From contig NZ_NETK01000001.1 in assembly GCF_002343915.1 (NCBI RefSeq), positions 248,001 through 312,000 on the forward strand: a DNA stretch of 64,000 nt, given 5' to 3'. This document shows, piece by piece, positions 53,081-62,015 of this stretch. The position numbers and the translations under genes were made by a program. Every line of letters starts with the position of its first letter. The first letter of the stretch is position 1. The notes under the pieces are model-generated. The model saw nothing but the letters and a program-made list of their open reading frames with translations. It was not told the DNA's origin and made no database searches. The DNA comes from Nannocystis exedens. GTDB lineage: Bacteria > Myxococcota_A > Polyangia > Nannocystales > Nannocystaceae.

Positions 53081-53911
53081 ATGCGCACTGCCCAGGACGC
53101 CGAACTCGACTTCGTGTCCCTACGGCCGCGATACGTCGAGCGTGACGGCGTGGCGATCGAGTACTCCGTGTCCGGCGAAGGCGCGCCGCTGCTCCTGGTG
53201 TTCGGCTTCGGCATGAGCCAGGAAGACTGGGCCGCGCTCGGTTACGTCGGCCTGCTCGCGCGGCATTTCCAGGCGATCGCGGTCTCGCCGCGCGGGCACG
53301 GGCGGAGCAGCAAGCCGCACGAAGCGTCGGACTACTCGCTCGCGGCGATCGCCGGAGACCTCGTCGCCGTGCTCGACGCCCTCGCCGTCCCGCGGGCAGT
53401 CGTGTGGGGCTATTCACTCGGGGCGAAGTTCGCGCTGGCCCTGGCCGCGCAGGCGCCGGAGCGCGTCGCGGGGCTCGTGCTCGGCGGCTTCGAGACGGCG
53501 AGCGAAGTGAACCTCGAGGACGACATCGTCACGCACACGCTGCGTCGAGGCGGGGCCGCATGGCGCGAGCTGTGGGACCGCATGGCCGCGTTCCCGGCGC
53601 CGATGCTCGCCCGGCTCGAGGCCTGCGATACGGCGGCCTTGCTGGCGCTGCGCGAGGCCGAGGCGGGCTGGGGCAGCTTCGAGAGCATCGTCGACGGGCT
53701 GCGCGTGTCCGGCCTCCTCTATGCGGCCGAGCACTGCTTCGCGCGCCAGTCCGTCGTCGCAGCGAGCCGACGAATTGCCGGCGCGCGCTACCTCGAGCGA
53801 GCCGCGGCCGATCACTTCTCGCTGATCCCCGACGCGGGGTGGATCGTCGACGAGGTCGTGGCGACGTTCGGATCGTCGGCAAGGCCGAAGCCGTTGGATC
53901 CGTCCCGTTGA
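53081..53911 (+). CDS. Alpha/beta hydrolase
   Basis: A 276-aa protein from ATG 53081 (GTG 53057 would add 8 residues). The family features are YSVSGEGAPLLLVFGFGMSQ (oxyanion loop), VSPRGHGRSSKPHEASDYSL, the nucleophile elbow VVWGYSLGAKFALALAAQAP (Gly-Tyr-Ser-Leu-Gly) and a late His in LERAAADHFSLIPDAGW. The acid is not certain. An esterase, haloperoxidase-like or meta-cleavage hydrolase role is possible. Confidence 0.88.
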   Translation: MRTAQDAELDFVSLRPRYVERDGVAIEYSVSGEGAPLLLVFGFGMSQEDWAALGYVGLLARHFQAIAVSPRGHGRSSKPHEASDYSLAAIAGDLVAVLDALAVPRAVVWGYSLGAKFALALAAQAPERVAGLVLGGFETASEVNLEDDIVTHTLRRGGAAWRELWDRMAAFPAPMLARLEACDTAALLALREAEAGWGSFESIVDGLRVSGLLYAAEHCFARQSVVAASRRIAGARYLERAAADHFSLIPDAGWIVDEVVATFGSSARPKPLDPSR

Positions 53912-54020
53912 CCGCGGCGTGATATGCATCGCAGAGGACCGACCTCCGCGTCCGCCAGCGACCGACCTCAAGTCGGTGCCGGCGGATGGAGCGGCGTTCG
54001 GGCGGCCAGTTGAGATGTCG

Positions 54021-54071
54021 CGACGGCCCTGCGACCCCCGGCCCCGAGGCTTGGTCCGGGGGGTGTCCAGA
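54021..54071 (+). repeat. Dispersed 215-base repeat, head-only fragment
   Basis: CGACGGCCCTGCGACCCCCG then GCCCCGAGGCTTGGTCCGGG matches only the GC-rich head of the repeat (compare 43159 and 50878). What follows is unrelated and leads into the integrase remnant. Confidence 0.5.
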
Positions 54072-54120
54072 CCCTTTCAGGGCCCCGGACGCCTGCGCTG
54101 CCAGCCGGGTCGCTCACCAG

Positions 54121-54300
54121 CCGAAGGCAAGCCTCAGCGACGCGCAAGACTTGCTGCGGCACAAGCACATGTCGACCACCGATATTTACATCTCGCACAT
54201 CTGCAAAAAGACCGGGAGCCGCCGCGCGGCGGCGATCCTTGACCTCCTCATCGAGGAGGAAACTGGCACCGGCTGGCACCGGGCACCGGAACACGCGTAA
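54121..54300 (+). pseudogene. C-terminal remnant of a tyrosine recombinase (phage-type integrase)
   Basis: Reads PKASLSDAQDLLRHKHMSTT then DIYISHICKKTGSRRAAAIL. LRHKHMSTTDIYISH is the recombinase motif with the His/Lys and the catalytic Tyr in TTDIY. No N-terminal domain or Arg-containing box is present, and the frame before it is the head of a repeat, so only the last 60 codons remain. Marks an old integration event. Confidence 0.75.
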
Positions 54301-55269
54301 AGACCTGAATTAGGTCGTTCCGAGGCGATGAGAAAGATCGCCGGCATGCCACGAACAGCCCCAAAACTAGCTTTCGGCCCCGATCTCCGGCTGTTCGGGC
54401 TCCGCCATCTGGCACCAGACTGGCACCGCCGTGAAGGCTCGTGAAGCTGACCCGAAAGACAGAAGGGCTGGTCCGCCGCGCTCGGGGCCGGCCTCCGGCT
54501 GCGCCGGCTGACCGGCGAGACGGAACCCTGCCGCGCGTTCCTCACCACCCCGCCCGCCCCGTCGACCGACACACTCAAACTCCTGGCGGCTCGCCTCCTT
54601 CCTCTCGACCCGACTGACTCGAGAGTTCCCCCGGTGCTGCGCCCCGATCGCCCCGGAGGCTTCCCGCGCGGCCGTCCTCGTCCTCGCCGACCTTGGCGAG
54701 CCTATCTTACGGAGATCTCGCGCCTGCTCCGAACCGGCCTACCGCCGACACCTGCGCTGGCTGGTCGCGAGCTGCGAGCACCGCCCCGACTGGTCCACGT
54801 GGTTGTCCCGAGGCCGCCTATTTCTCGACCTTCGTCGGCGGCCCGAAAGCGCCCGACCCCCCGATCCGAGTCCGCTGGGGTCGAACGAGCGCGACCGCGC
54901 CGCCCTCGCGCTCGGCGCGTCCACGACACCAACTTCGTCTGGTCCATGCCTGCGGCAGAGCGCGCCCTTGCCCTTCTGCGCCGCCCGAGTGGGGCCGCCG
55001 TGTTCGGTGCCGGCCGCCCCGCCCGGGTCGACGCCCGCAGACGCCGCCGCACTCATGCTGTGCCGCCGACCGCGACGCCATGCATGTTCTAGCGAGACGG
55101 CTTGCCTCAGGGCACGGCGACGTAGAGGACCTGATGGGGCGGCAGGCGCGGTGGCCGAGGGCCTGATCCGACTCGTCGACCTGAGCGAGGTCGGGACGGG
55201 CAAGCGGATCACCTGGTCGGGCGGGCGGGGCGCATAAGGGATCGGGACGGGCAATCGGATCGGTCGTCG
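54301..55269. other. Intergenic region without a recognised gene
   Basis: About 970 bases between the integrase remnant and the istB fragment. Frames are long but low-complexity (Arg/Pro/Ser). The word GGCGACGTAGAGGACCTGATGG is shared in part with the istB fragment: GCGACGTAGAGGACCTGATG occurs at about 55118 and again near 55629, which hints at a shuffled IS fragment. Confidence 0.4.
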
Positions 55270-55653
55270 TCAGTGCGTGGTCGGCTCTTGCGCGCGGCGG
55301 CGGGCCCGCGGGTTGCGGTAGGTCTCACCGTCCATGACGAGCACGTGCGAGTGGTGCAGGAGGCGGTCGACGGCGGCGCTGGCGAGCAGATCGTCTTTGA
55401 AGAGCGGGCCCCATTCCTCGACCGCCCGATTCGAGGTGATGATCAGGGCGCCGCGCTCGTAGCGCTGGCGGATGGCTTCGTAGAGGTCGAGCGGCTCGTC
55501 GTGCTGCAGCGGGCGCAGCCCAAGGTCGTCGATGCTCAGCAGATCAGGGGCGGTGAAGCGGAGCAGGCGCCGATCGTAGGTCGGATCGGCGCGGGCCATG
55601 CGGAGCTGGGCGAGCATGTCGTGGGCGGCGACGTAGAGGACCTGATGGCCCTG
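55270..55653 (-). pseudogene. istB: 3' fragment of an IS21-type istB gene
   Basis: Reads GHQVLYVAAHDMLAQLRMAR, then LLSIDDLGLRPLQHDEPLDL (Walker B), ALIITSNRAVEEWGPLFKDD and LHHSHVLVMDGETYRNPRAR. The Walker A half is missing; upstream the frame is Pro-rich filler. Different from the intact istB at 47199, so it is from another IS21-type element. Confidence 0.8.
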
Positions 55654-55743
55654 GCGGCAGGTACGGGAGGGTCGAGGGAGCGGAGGCGGCTGGGGGGTTT
55701 TGCACGGTCCCGGCGCGGGCGTGAACGGCGCTTGAGAAGTTCG

Positions 55744-55846
55744 AAGCGGGAATCTCCTAAGCCCCTCGCAGAACACCCCCGAACCCCGGCCCCCGCGTTT
55801 CCTGGCCCAATTCGGTGTTCTGCGAGGGGTTGAGTCATGCCCGCTT
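55744..55846. repeat. Inverted repeat pair, possible element ends
   Basis: CCCCTCGCAGAACACC (55762-55777) and GGTGTTCTGCGAGGGG (55814-55829) are exact inverses separated by 36 bases. The similarity extends outward to AAGCGGG (55744) and CCCGCTT (55846). It may be two inward-facing terminal repeats left after loss of an element. Confidence 0.6.
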
Positions 55847-56044
55847 GAGCCCGCCTGAGCCCTATCTGACCGCAGGAATCGGGTGGGTTTGGAAACTCCG
55901 TGGAAACGGATCCACCGCTGGGAGGCCCGACACGACTCGGCTCAACGATCGCCTGAGTGATGGTCTCGCCGTTCTTTGCTGGTGTGGCTCGCTCGACCGC
56001 CTCGTGCGGGGTCACTCAGGGCGCCACCGCGGGTTAGCCGCTGG

Positions 56045-56225
56045 TGACGCGCGCCTCGTCGGGCGAGCTCGAATAAAACCGCCCGGATCCCGACAAATTG
56101 AGACCGCTCTTCGAGCCGGCCGGAGATCGCGCTATCGCGCATCGAGTTCCGGCGCCGGCCTACACCGCGCATCGGACCAAGCTTCGCGGCCGGTGGCCGC
56201 CCGGCCGTCGAGACAAGCCGACCGC
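56045..56225 (-). repeat. Dispersed 215-base repeat, copy D (reverse)
   Basis: Read on the minus strand: CGACGGCCGGGCGGCCACCG then GCCGCGAAGCTTGGTCCGAT, middle CGATGCGCGATAGCGCGATC, core GGTCTCAATTTGTCGGGATC. The head is almost the same as copy B, the core more diverged, and the tail is not clear. Upstream of the Cys-rich lipoprotein at 56411. Confidence 0.65.
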
Positions 56226-56410
56226 CGCGGGTCCGTTTGGGTGCGAGGCTGTTGGGGCTGATGGCGAGGTCGTCAACGCCTCTCCTGAGCGCGGGTCCGT
56301 CCGCAGCGTTGGACGGCGACGGCTGGCGAGTTGCCGCGCTGCGGCGCCCGACCGAGAGCGGATGGGGTGTCGAGCTTGATGGCCGCGAAGGGCGACGATA
56401 TGGTCGAATC

Positions 56411-56881
56411 ATGAAGTTGCGCGCCGCCGCCCTCTTGGCCCTGCTCTGCTTCGCGTGCAAGGACGACGAAGACCCCGCCGAAGACAGCGTCGATCCGCGC
56501 TGCAAGACGCTCTGCACGGTGCAGGAACCGGCCGTCTCTTTTGGCCAGTTCGACGTCTGCAGCCCCGCCAGCGTGGAACAGTGCGAACGAGACTGCGCCA
56601 TGCGCGTCGCCGACGTATCGACTTCGTGCGGATCCTGCCAGCTCGAGAAGGCCTCCTTTGAGGCGCCGTACATCGACATCTATGGGCAGCACCTCGTGTG
56701 CGAGGACGGGGGCTGTGTCATCGAGGGCCCGAAGGGGTCGTGTCCGGTGAGCAACAATAACGGCGTGGGCATGGCCAAGGAAGAGTGCCTGCGCCAAATC
56801 TTCCCGTCGAACGAGGTTGAGTGCGCTCCGAGTTACCGGGACATCACGGAGTGCAGTGCGCTCTGCGGCAGCACCTCGTGA
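56411..56881 (+). CDS. Small Cys-rich lipoprotein
   Basis: A 156-aa protein from ATG 56411. MKLRAAALLALLCFACKDDE is a signal with lipobox CFAC (Cys16). The mature part has about 16 Cys (CKTLCTVQEPAVS, CERDCAMRVADVSTSCGSC, CSALCGSTS) and regular spacing typical of disulfide-stabilised surface proteins in myxobacteria. No family recognised. It follows copy D of the repeat. Confidence 0.75.
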   Translation: MKLRAAALLALLCFACKDDEDPAEDSVDPRCKTLCTVQEPAVSFGQFDVCSPASVEQCERDCAMRVADVSTSCGSCQLEKASFEAPYIDIYGQHLVCEDGGCVIEGPKGSCPVSNNNGVGMAKEECLRQIFPSNEVECAPSYRDITECSALCGSTS

Positions 56882-57106
56882 GTGTTGAGTGTGGCGAAGC
56901 AACCGGCGTGAACCAAGATCCTCCGGGTTTGGCCACCACACGGCCCCACAGCGAGGACGTGTTCGCGGAGACGATGTGATAGTCGAAGTCCGCGACCTTG
57001 CCCATGCAGCCGAGCGGCGGCTTGTCGCCGCCGTCCGGCGGGGTGCCGCCGTCCGGGATCCCGCCCGCCGAGCTGGTGGAGCTGGCCGCGGCCGAGTCCT
57101 CGCCCG
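56882..57106. other. Gap between gene and fragments
   Basis: About 225 bases with a Pro/Ser-rich open stretch (PSGGLSPPSGGVPPSGIPPA near 57010) that may be the linker of the broken lipoprotein described next. No intact gene. Confidence 0.35.
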
Positions 57107-57271
57107 AGCTGCACGATCAACGGCGTCGACCGTTTTATCGGCGACCTGGACTGCACGTTCGCCAACCTCGAGGCCTGCAGCGAGTGCACCAAGCAGGTGG
57201 AGCTGTGCGACAACCCCTGCGGCCCCGGCGACCTCTGCTTCCCGGACATCGAGCCGTCGATGTGCGAGTGA
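57107..57271 (+). pseudogene. C-terminal fragment of a Cys-rich lipoprotein
   Basis: Fifty-four codons read SCTINGVDRFIGDLDCTFAN then LEACSECTKQVELCDNPCGP and GDLCFPDIEPSMCE before TGA at 57269. A linker-like stretch in another frame just upstream suggests a frameshift. It resembles the Cys-rich lipoproteins of this window. Confidence 0.45.
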
Positions 57272-57397
57272 GCGTGCGCCGCGTCTGCGCGTGAACCATT
57301 CCGACGTAGCGCGCGACGGCCGCCCCGTAGTCGCCGCGTTCCTGGACGCGAGCCCCCCGCCGGCCCCCTCGCAGTCGAGCGTCCGCGGCGCGAGAAG

Positions 57398-57520
57398 CCT
57401 CGACTTCCCGCAGATGTGCGTGAAGCCGAGGAAGTCGAAGGTCTCCGGTTTTCCTTCCCCGCGTTCCCGATGGTTCGCCGCGGCATGTTTGCCGAAGCGG
57501 AACAACCGAGTCTTGTCGGG
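57398..57520 (-). pseudogene. Group II intron reverse transcriptase/maturase scrap
   Basis: About 41 codons read PDKTRLFRFGKHAAANHRER then GEGKPETFDFLGFTHICGKS R. The KTRL...FG...GxGKPETFDFLGFTH pattern is the well-known segment near the end of group II intron RT domains. Nothing else of the protein was found, and no intron domain V could be placed. Confidence 0.7.
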
Positions 57521-58131
57521 GCCATGTCCCGGGCGGTCGCGGCCATCGATGATCGTGGCGGCGTGCAGGTGCATCCCGAAAGCCGACACAGTCAACGGCA
57601 GAGGAGCCCCGAGCTCGGCCGCGGGCGCCAGGTGCGGGCCGGATCTGCCGCAGGCGGCGATCGACGGCCTGCTGATGCAGCTGATCGCGCCTTCCGAATC
57701 CTGCACCGGCGGCTCTGGCGATTGTCCGTACGTCGGGCACATCCCGTAATGGTTCGACGTCGGCCGCGCGAGTTGGCGGCGATTTCGTCCGCCCTGGGGC
57801 ACCTGTCGACCCGCCATTTGTTCCCCCACCAGGAACCTCCTTCACTAGACGGATTCGCGACATCGTCGGTCTCATCTCGATCTTCCCCGTCTGCAGAGTC
57901 GCGGAGCGAGGTCCGAGAAGAGCAACCTGCCGCGCGCTGCGACTATTCCCGCGGGTTCGCAGACTGCCGCGGGCGAACCCGCCCGGCCCTCGCGCGATAG
58001 CAGGGTCGTCGCGCGCGTGCACGTGCGGCGAACCGTGAGGTTCGGGCGCCGGCTCCGTCGGTCGCAAGAATGCGTGCGGCGATCCTCGCGGCTATACCTC
58101 GTCGACTCGAGCACGATCGAGGAGCGATGAC
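57521..58131. other. Intergenic region, no gene recognised
   Basis: About 600 bases upstream of the DUF4215 lipoprotein. No convincing frame. AGGAG at 58120-58124 is the ribosome-binding site of that gene. Confidence 0.4.
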
Positions 58132-59877
58132 ATGATGATGAACACGAAGAAGCTTCCATGTGTAGTTCCGTGGCTGTTCGCGAGCGCGCTGGCGGCCGGC
58201 TGTGATTCGACGGTCGACATCACGGTGAACGTCAACGGCCTGGCGGGCGGTTGTGGCGACGGGATCCTCGGGCCCGGCGAGCAATGCGACGACGGCGAGG
58301 CCAACGGGCCCGACGCGGCGTGTCGCAGCAACTGTGCGGTCAATACCTGCGGTGACGGCGACCACGGACCCGACGAGGAGTGCGACGACGGGCCCGACAA
58401 CGCCGCAGGCGCGGCGTGCAAGGTCGACTGTACGCTGCAGGTGTGCGGCGACGGCGACCTCGGCGCGGACGAGGAGTGCGACGAGGGCGACGACAACGGC
58501 GAGGCCGCGGCGTGCACCCCCGAGTGCACGCTGCAGGTGTGCGGCGACGGCTTCGTCGGCGCGATGGAGGGCTGCGACGACGGCGACGACGACGACCTCG
58601 ACGAGTGCAGCAACGAGTGCGTCCCGGCCAGCTGCGGCGACGGGGTGGTGCAGGTCGGCGAGGCGTGCGACGACGGCAACGCGAGCGACACCGACGCGTG
58701 CACGTCGAGCTGTACCGTGGCCGCCTGCGGCGACGGCTTCGTCCAGGCCGGCGAGGCGTGCGACGACGGGCCGGCCAACAGCGACCACGGCGACTGTACG
58801 CTGACCTGCATGGTCGCCACGTGCGGGGACGGGCTCGTCCACGACGAGGGCGAGAGCGGCTGGGAGACCTGCGACGACGGCCCGCTCAACGGCGATGACC
58901 AGGCCTGCCTCGGGCACTGCATGCTCAACGTGTGCGGCGACGGCTATCAGGCCTACTTCGAGGAGTGCGACGATTACGACACGATGGGCGGTGACGGCTG
59001 CAGCGCCACCTGCACCGCCGAGTGGTGCGGCAACGAGGTCGTCGACGTCGGCGAGGAGTGCGACGACGGCCTCACCGAGGGCGCCGACGACGGCTGCAAC
59101 CAGGTCTGCATGTTCCCGACCTGCGGCGACGGCTTCGTCCAGCCGAGCCTCGGCGAGGAGTGTGACCAGGGCTCGTGGGCCAATGACAACAGTGGTTATT
59201 GCACGCTCGCCTGCAAGGAGTTCTTCTGCGGCGACGGCTTCGTCCGCCCGGGTTTCGAGGAGTGCGACCTCGGCCCCGACAACGGCCCCGGCCAGCCGTG
59301 CGACGTCGACTGCACCGGGGCGGTCTGCGGTGACGGCGTCGTCGCCCCCGGCGAGGACTGCGACGACGGCGACACCGAGCAGAACGGCCTCTGCAACGCC
59401 GACTGTACCTGGCCCCATCGAGTGTTCGTCACCAGCACGACCTACAACGGCAACCTCGGCGGCCTCGCCGGCGCACAGGCGAAGTGCCAGGCCCGCGCCG
59501 ACGCGGCCGACCTCGGCGGCACCTGGGACGCGTGGATCGGCACCGCGTCGAGCACGCCCCTCGATCGGTTCCCGCTGGTGAGCGAGCGCTACGTCCGCCT
59601 CGACGGCGTCGAGGTCGCCACGTCGACGGCAGACCTCTTCACCGGCACCCTGACGGCGGCGATCAGGGTCAACGAATTCGGCCAGTCGGTCGCGTCGGGC
59701 TATGCCTGGACGGGCGTCAAGGCCGACGGCACCGCCCAATCCTCGACGTGCCAGAACTGGACCAGCAACTCGGTCTACGGCTTCGCCGGCCGCCTGGACT
59801 ACACGAACGGCGGCTGGACCAATCAGACGAGCACCGACTGCTCCTTCGGGCTGCGGCTCTATTGCTTCGAGCAGTAG
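58132..59877 (+). CDS. DUF4215 Cys-repeat lipoprotein with C-terminal DUF1554-like domain
   Basis: A 581-aa protein from ATG 58132 (AGGAG, 7 bases). The signal ends LAAGC (Cys24). Residues about 40-420 are some ten to eleven copies of a module of about 35 residues, CGDGxxxxxEECDDGxxNxD...C...C, for example CGDGVVQVGEACDDGNASDT and CGDGFVQAGEACDDGPANSD. This is the DUF4215/myxococcus Cys-rich repeat, rich in Asp and probably calcium-binding. The last 150 residues (VFVTSTTYNGNLGGLAGAQA, ADLGGTWDAWIGTASSTPLD, GLRLYCFEQ) match DUF1554, a C-type-lectin-like fold seen in surface proteins. Probably an adhesin. Confidence 0.88.
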   Translation: MMMNTKKLPCVVPWLFASALAAGCDSTVDITVNVNGLAGGCGDGILGPGEQCDDGEANGPDAACRSNCAVNTCGDGDHGPDEECDDGPDNAAGAACKVDCTLQVCGDGDLGADEECDEGDDNGEAAACTPECTLQVCGDGFVGAMEGCDDGDDDDLDECSNECVPASCGDGVVQVGEACDDGNASDTDACTSSCTVAACGDGFVQAGEACDDGPANSDHGDCTLTCMVATCGDGLVHDEGESGWETCDDGPLNGDDQACLGHCMLNVCGDGYQAYFEECDDYDTMGGDGCSATCTAEWCGNEVVDVGEECDDGLTEGADDGCNQVCMFPTCGDGFVQPSLGEECDQGSWANDNSGYCTLACKEFFCGDGFVRPGFEECDLGPDNGPGQPCDVDCTGAVCGDGVVAPGEDCDDGDTEQNGLCNADCTWPHRVFVTSTTYNGNLGGLAGAQAKCQARADAADLGGTWDAWIGTASSTPLDRFPLVSERYVRLDGVEVATSTADLFTGTLTAAIRVNEFGQSVASGYAWTGVKADGTAQSSTCQNWTSNSVYGFAGRLDYTNGGWTNQTSTDCSFGLRLYCFEQ

Positions 59878-59962
59878 GACCTGGACTTTGCCAACCACCT
59901 GATCGCGCTCGCCTTTCGCCCGAAGTCCGCGTCCTGGCACAGGAATTCTGCTAGAGCCTGAG

Positions 59963-59991
59963 AGCCCGTGAGTCCCCAGGACTCACGGGCT
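59963..59991. terminator. Perfect 13-base-pair hairpin after the DUF4215 gene
   Basis: AGCCCGTGAGTCC (59963-59975), loop CCA, GGACTCACGGGCT (59979-59991). It lies 85 bases after the stop. There is no T-run, so it may stop transcription with Rho or protect the 3' end. It is not a member of the 20-base hairpin family, although it shares GGAC. Confidence 0.6.
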
Positions 59992-60177
59992 TAGACCTGT
60001 CTCGTGGAGAGATACTGGAGACGCTCCAAGTCCCGCGCGAGGCCGCCCACTCGTGCGTCCCGTGGCGATCTCGGCGACCGCACAGCCGACGTGCCGCGCC
60101 GTCAGGTTCGCCGACCAGCGCCATCCTGAAGCGAAATGTCGAGCGAGCACCGCAGCGCCTGACCGGCGATGCCACGC

Positions 60178-60339
60178 TCACTCCGCTCCGCGTCGTCGGA
60201 CGTCACCGGCCAGGCACGCCGAGCAATACAGCTCGATCGGCTCGAGCGTGAACGGCACCGCGTTCGTCCCGCACCCGGCGCAATGACGGTGGAGCGGCGC
60301 GTCGTCACAATACGGGCACAATTCTCCTCCAGGGGGCAT
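60178..60339 (-). CDS. Very small zinc-ribbon protein (53 aa)
   Basis: From ATG 60339 with GGAGG close upstream in the message: MPPGGELCPYCDDAPLHRHC, AGCGTNAVPFTLEPIELYCS, ACLAGDVRRRGAE, stop at 60178. Four Cys pairs (CPYC, CAGC, CSAC and an HxHC) are spaced like two zinc knuckles. It lies downstream of the SPL-like gene on the same strand with a 144-base gap. A small metal-binding protein; function unknown. Too short for confident calling, but the Cys spacing is hard to get by chance. Confidence 0.5.
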   Translation of the reverse strand: MPPGGELCPYCDDAPLHRHCAGCGTNAVPFTLEPIELYCSACLAGDVRRRGAE

Positions 60340-60483
60340 CGGCCTCAGACAGCGGCCGGGCAGCCCGCTGAAGTGGCAGCCGCAGACCGCCTTCTTTTCA
60401 CGCTCGTCCCGCTCGTCCCATCGCTCGACCCTCCTCTTTTTGCAAACGCGGGTAGAAGCGCCAAACGGCGCCGCGAGCGGAAG

Positions 60484-61620
60484 TCAGAACGCGTACCGGA
60501 CCCGACATGACGGCAGCCGGTCGGCCAGCAGGGCGGTGAGCTGCTGGACCCAACGACCCTTCCACGGGCTCTTGTAACGCACGTTGCACTGACCGCTTTG
60601 GCTGCGTTTGGCCTGCTGGAGGTCAGGCCTCCACAGCAGGTCCTCCCCGCGCGGGTGCCAGCCGAGATTGACCGCGTGGAGGTCCTCGTTGTGGGTCAGG
60701 AAGATGATCTCGGCGGCCAGCTGGGCCTTGGTGCGTTCGCTGGTGGCGTCGGCGACTTGGTCGAGCAGTTGAGCCCAGTCGTCGAGCCAGCCCTCATGCA
60801 CGATCACCGGGCTCAGGTTGAGGTGCACCTCGTAACCGGCTTCGACGAAGTCGTCGAGCGCAGCGATCCGATCCGCCACCTTCGACGTGCGGATGTCCAC
60901 CAGCCTGGACGTCTTTTCCGGCATCAGGCTGAAGCGCACGCGGGTGCCGCCGCGCGGGTCGTAGCCGAGGAGGTCCCGGTTGACCAGCTTCGTGGCGAAG
61001 CTGGCCTTGGCGTTCGGGAGCCGCGCGAACAGGTCCACGAGATCGCGCACGTTGTCGGAAACCATGGCGTCCACCGAGCAGTCGCTATTTTCGCCGATGT
61101 CGTAGACCCAGTCCACCGGGTCGCACTGGTTGGGCTCAGGCTTGCGTCCCTGGCGAAGGGCATGGCGCTCGAGGTAGGCAATAATCTTCTCGATGTTGGT
61201 GAACACGGTGATCGGGTTGGCATAGCCCTTACGGCGAGGGACGTAGCAGTAGGAGCAGGCCATGGCGCAGCCGTTGGCCGTCGACGGCGCGATCCAGTCG
61301 CTGGAGCGCTCGTTGCGCCGTGCAGCCAGCGACTTCTTCTCGCCGAGCACGAGCACCTCCCGCTTGTTGCGCACCCAGTCCCCCACGTTCCCCTCGTTGC
61401 CGTAGAGGCCGGGGATGACCTGGTGCGAAAGGACCTCGATCCGCTCGGCGTCCGGAAACCGGTCCAGGACCTGCCGGGCACGCGGGAACCTCTCGATGTC
61501 GCGCTCGTGGTAGATCCGCCGGATGTCGAGCAACCGGTCAACGAGGGCCGGGGCGACTTGACAGGGAGGCGCGTCGGGGTCCGAAGAAGGGGGCATGCAG
61601 GAATAACCTGATTCTGACAT
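60484..61620 (-). CDS. Spore-photoproduct-lyase-family radical-SAM protein
   Basis: A 378-aa protein; ATG 61620 and 61596 are both possible, and an ATG at 61743 would add an Arg/Pro leader. The radical-SAM cluster is Cys118-x3-Cys122-x2-Cys125 (ANGCAMACSYCYVPRRKGYA). RRIYHERDIERFPRARQVLD, LGEKKSLAARRNERSSDWIA, GTRVRFSLMPEKTSRLVDIR and IFLTHNEDLHAVNLGWHPRG follow the SplB-like family. In Bacillus SplB repairs the thymine spore photoproduct. Homologues in other bacteria have no proven role; repair of UV-damaged DNA in myxospores is a natural idea but untested. The usual SplB radical-relay Cys near the C-terminus may correspond to the Cys in SGQCNVRYKSPWKGRW or LPSCRVRYAF. Confidence 0.85.
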   Translation of the reverse strand: MSESGYSCMPPSSDPDAPPCQVAPALVDRLLDIRRIYHERDIERFPRARQVLDRFPDAERIEVLSHQVIPGLYGNEGNVGDWVRNKREVLVLGEKKSLAARRNERSSDWIAPSTANGCAMACSYCYVPRRKGYANPITVFTNIEKIIAYLERHALRQGRKPEPNQCDPVDWVYDIGENSDCSVDAMVSDNVRDLVDLFARLPNAKASFATKLVNRDLLGYDPRGGTRVRFSLMPEKTSRLVDIRTSKVADRIAALDDFVEAGYEVHLNLSPVIVHEGWLDDWAQLLDQVADATSERTKAQLAAEIIFLTHNEDLHAVNLGWHPRGEDLLWRPDLQQAKRSQSGQCNVRYKSPWKGRWVQQLTALLADRLPSCRVRYAF

Positions 61621-61778
61621 CCGGCATTCCGCGAAACGCCGCCGACGCCGGGGCGGGCCGCCGGCCGACGACCCGGCCGGCGCGGCCGCGGACCGCGCGA
61701 CAGCACGGCTAAGGCGAGGGCACATCGGGCACATGCGCAACAAGGAGGACCGGGACCGGCAGACCCTCGAATCCTGTC

Positions 61779-62015
61779 GTGGCGATGTTCGCGCTGGCGA
61801 TCGCGGTCGGCGGCGGGCTCGTCTACTTCGTCGCCTGGACGCCCAAAATGTCCAACAGGGCGATCCGTTGGTCGGTGCTGGCGCTGCTGCTCGCTGCCAC
61901 GGTGCTGGTCGTCGTCCGGCTCCGTCGGCGCCGCTCTGTACGCGTCCATCGCGACCGCATCGACGCGGGTACGCCGCCGTGCGGTGGGACGTCCTCGACC
62001 ATCTCCCGGGGTTGA
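61779..62015 (+). CDS. Small protein with two membrane helices
   Basis: A 78-aa frame from GTG 61779. Helix 1 is MFALAIAVGGGLVYFVAW and helix 2 is WSVLALLLAATVLVVVRL, then an Arg cluster that would face the cytoplasm. Divergent from the SPL-like gene. No family recognised. Confidence 0.4.
   Translation: MAMFALAIAVGGGLVYFVAWTPKMSNRAIRWSVLALLLAATVLVVVRLRRRRSVRVHRDRIDAGTPPCGGTSSTISRG

Noticed and set aside
54634-55237. Possible genes between the integrase remnant and the istB fragment
   Set aside because: Frames are Arg/Pro/Ser-rich, overlap one another on both strands and show no motif or start signal.
57943-59940. A 665-aa minus-strand frame opposite the DUF4215 gene
   Set aside because: Val/Ala/Arg-rich shadow created by the repeated CGDG/CDDG codons on the plus strand.
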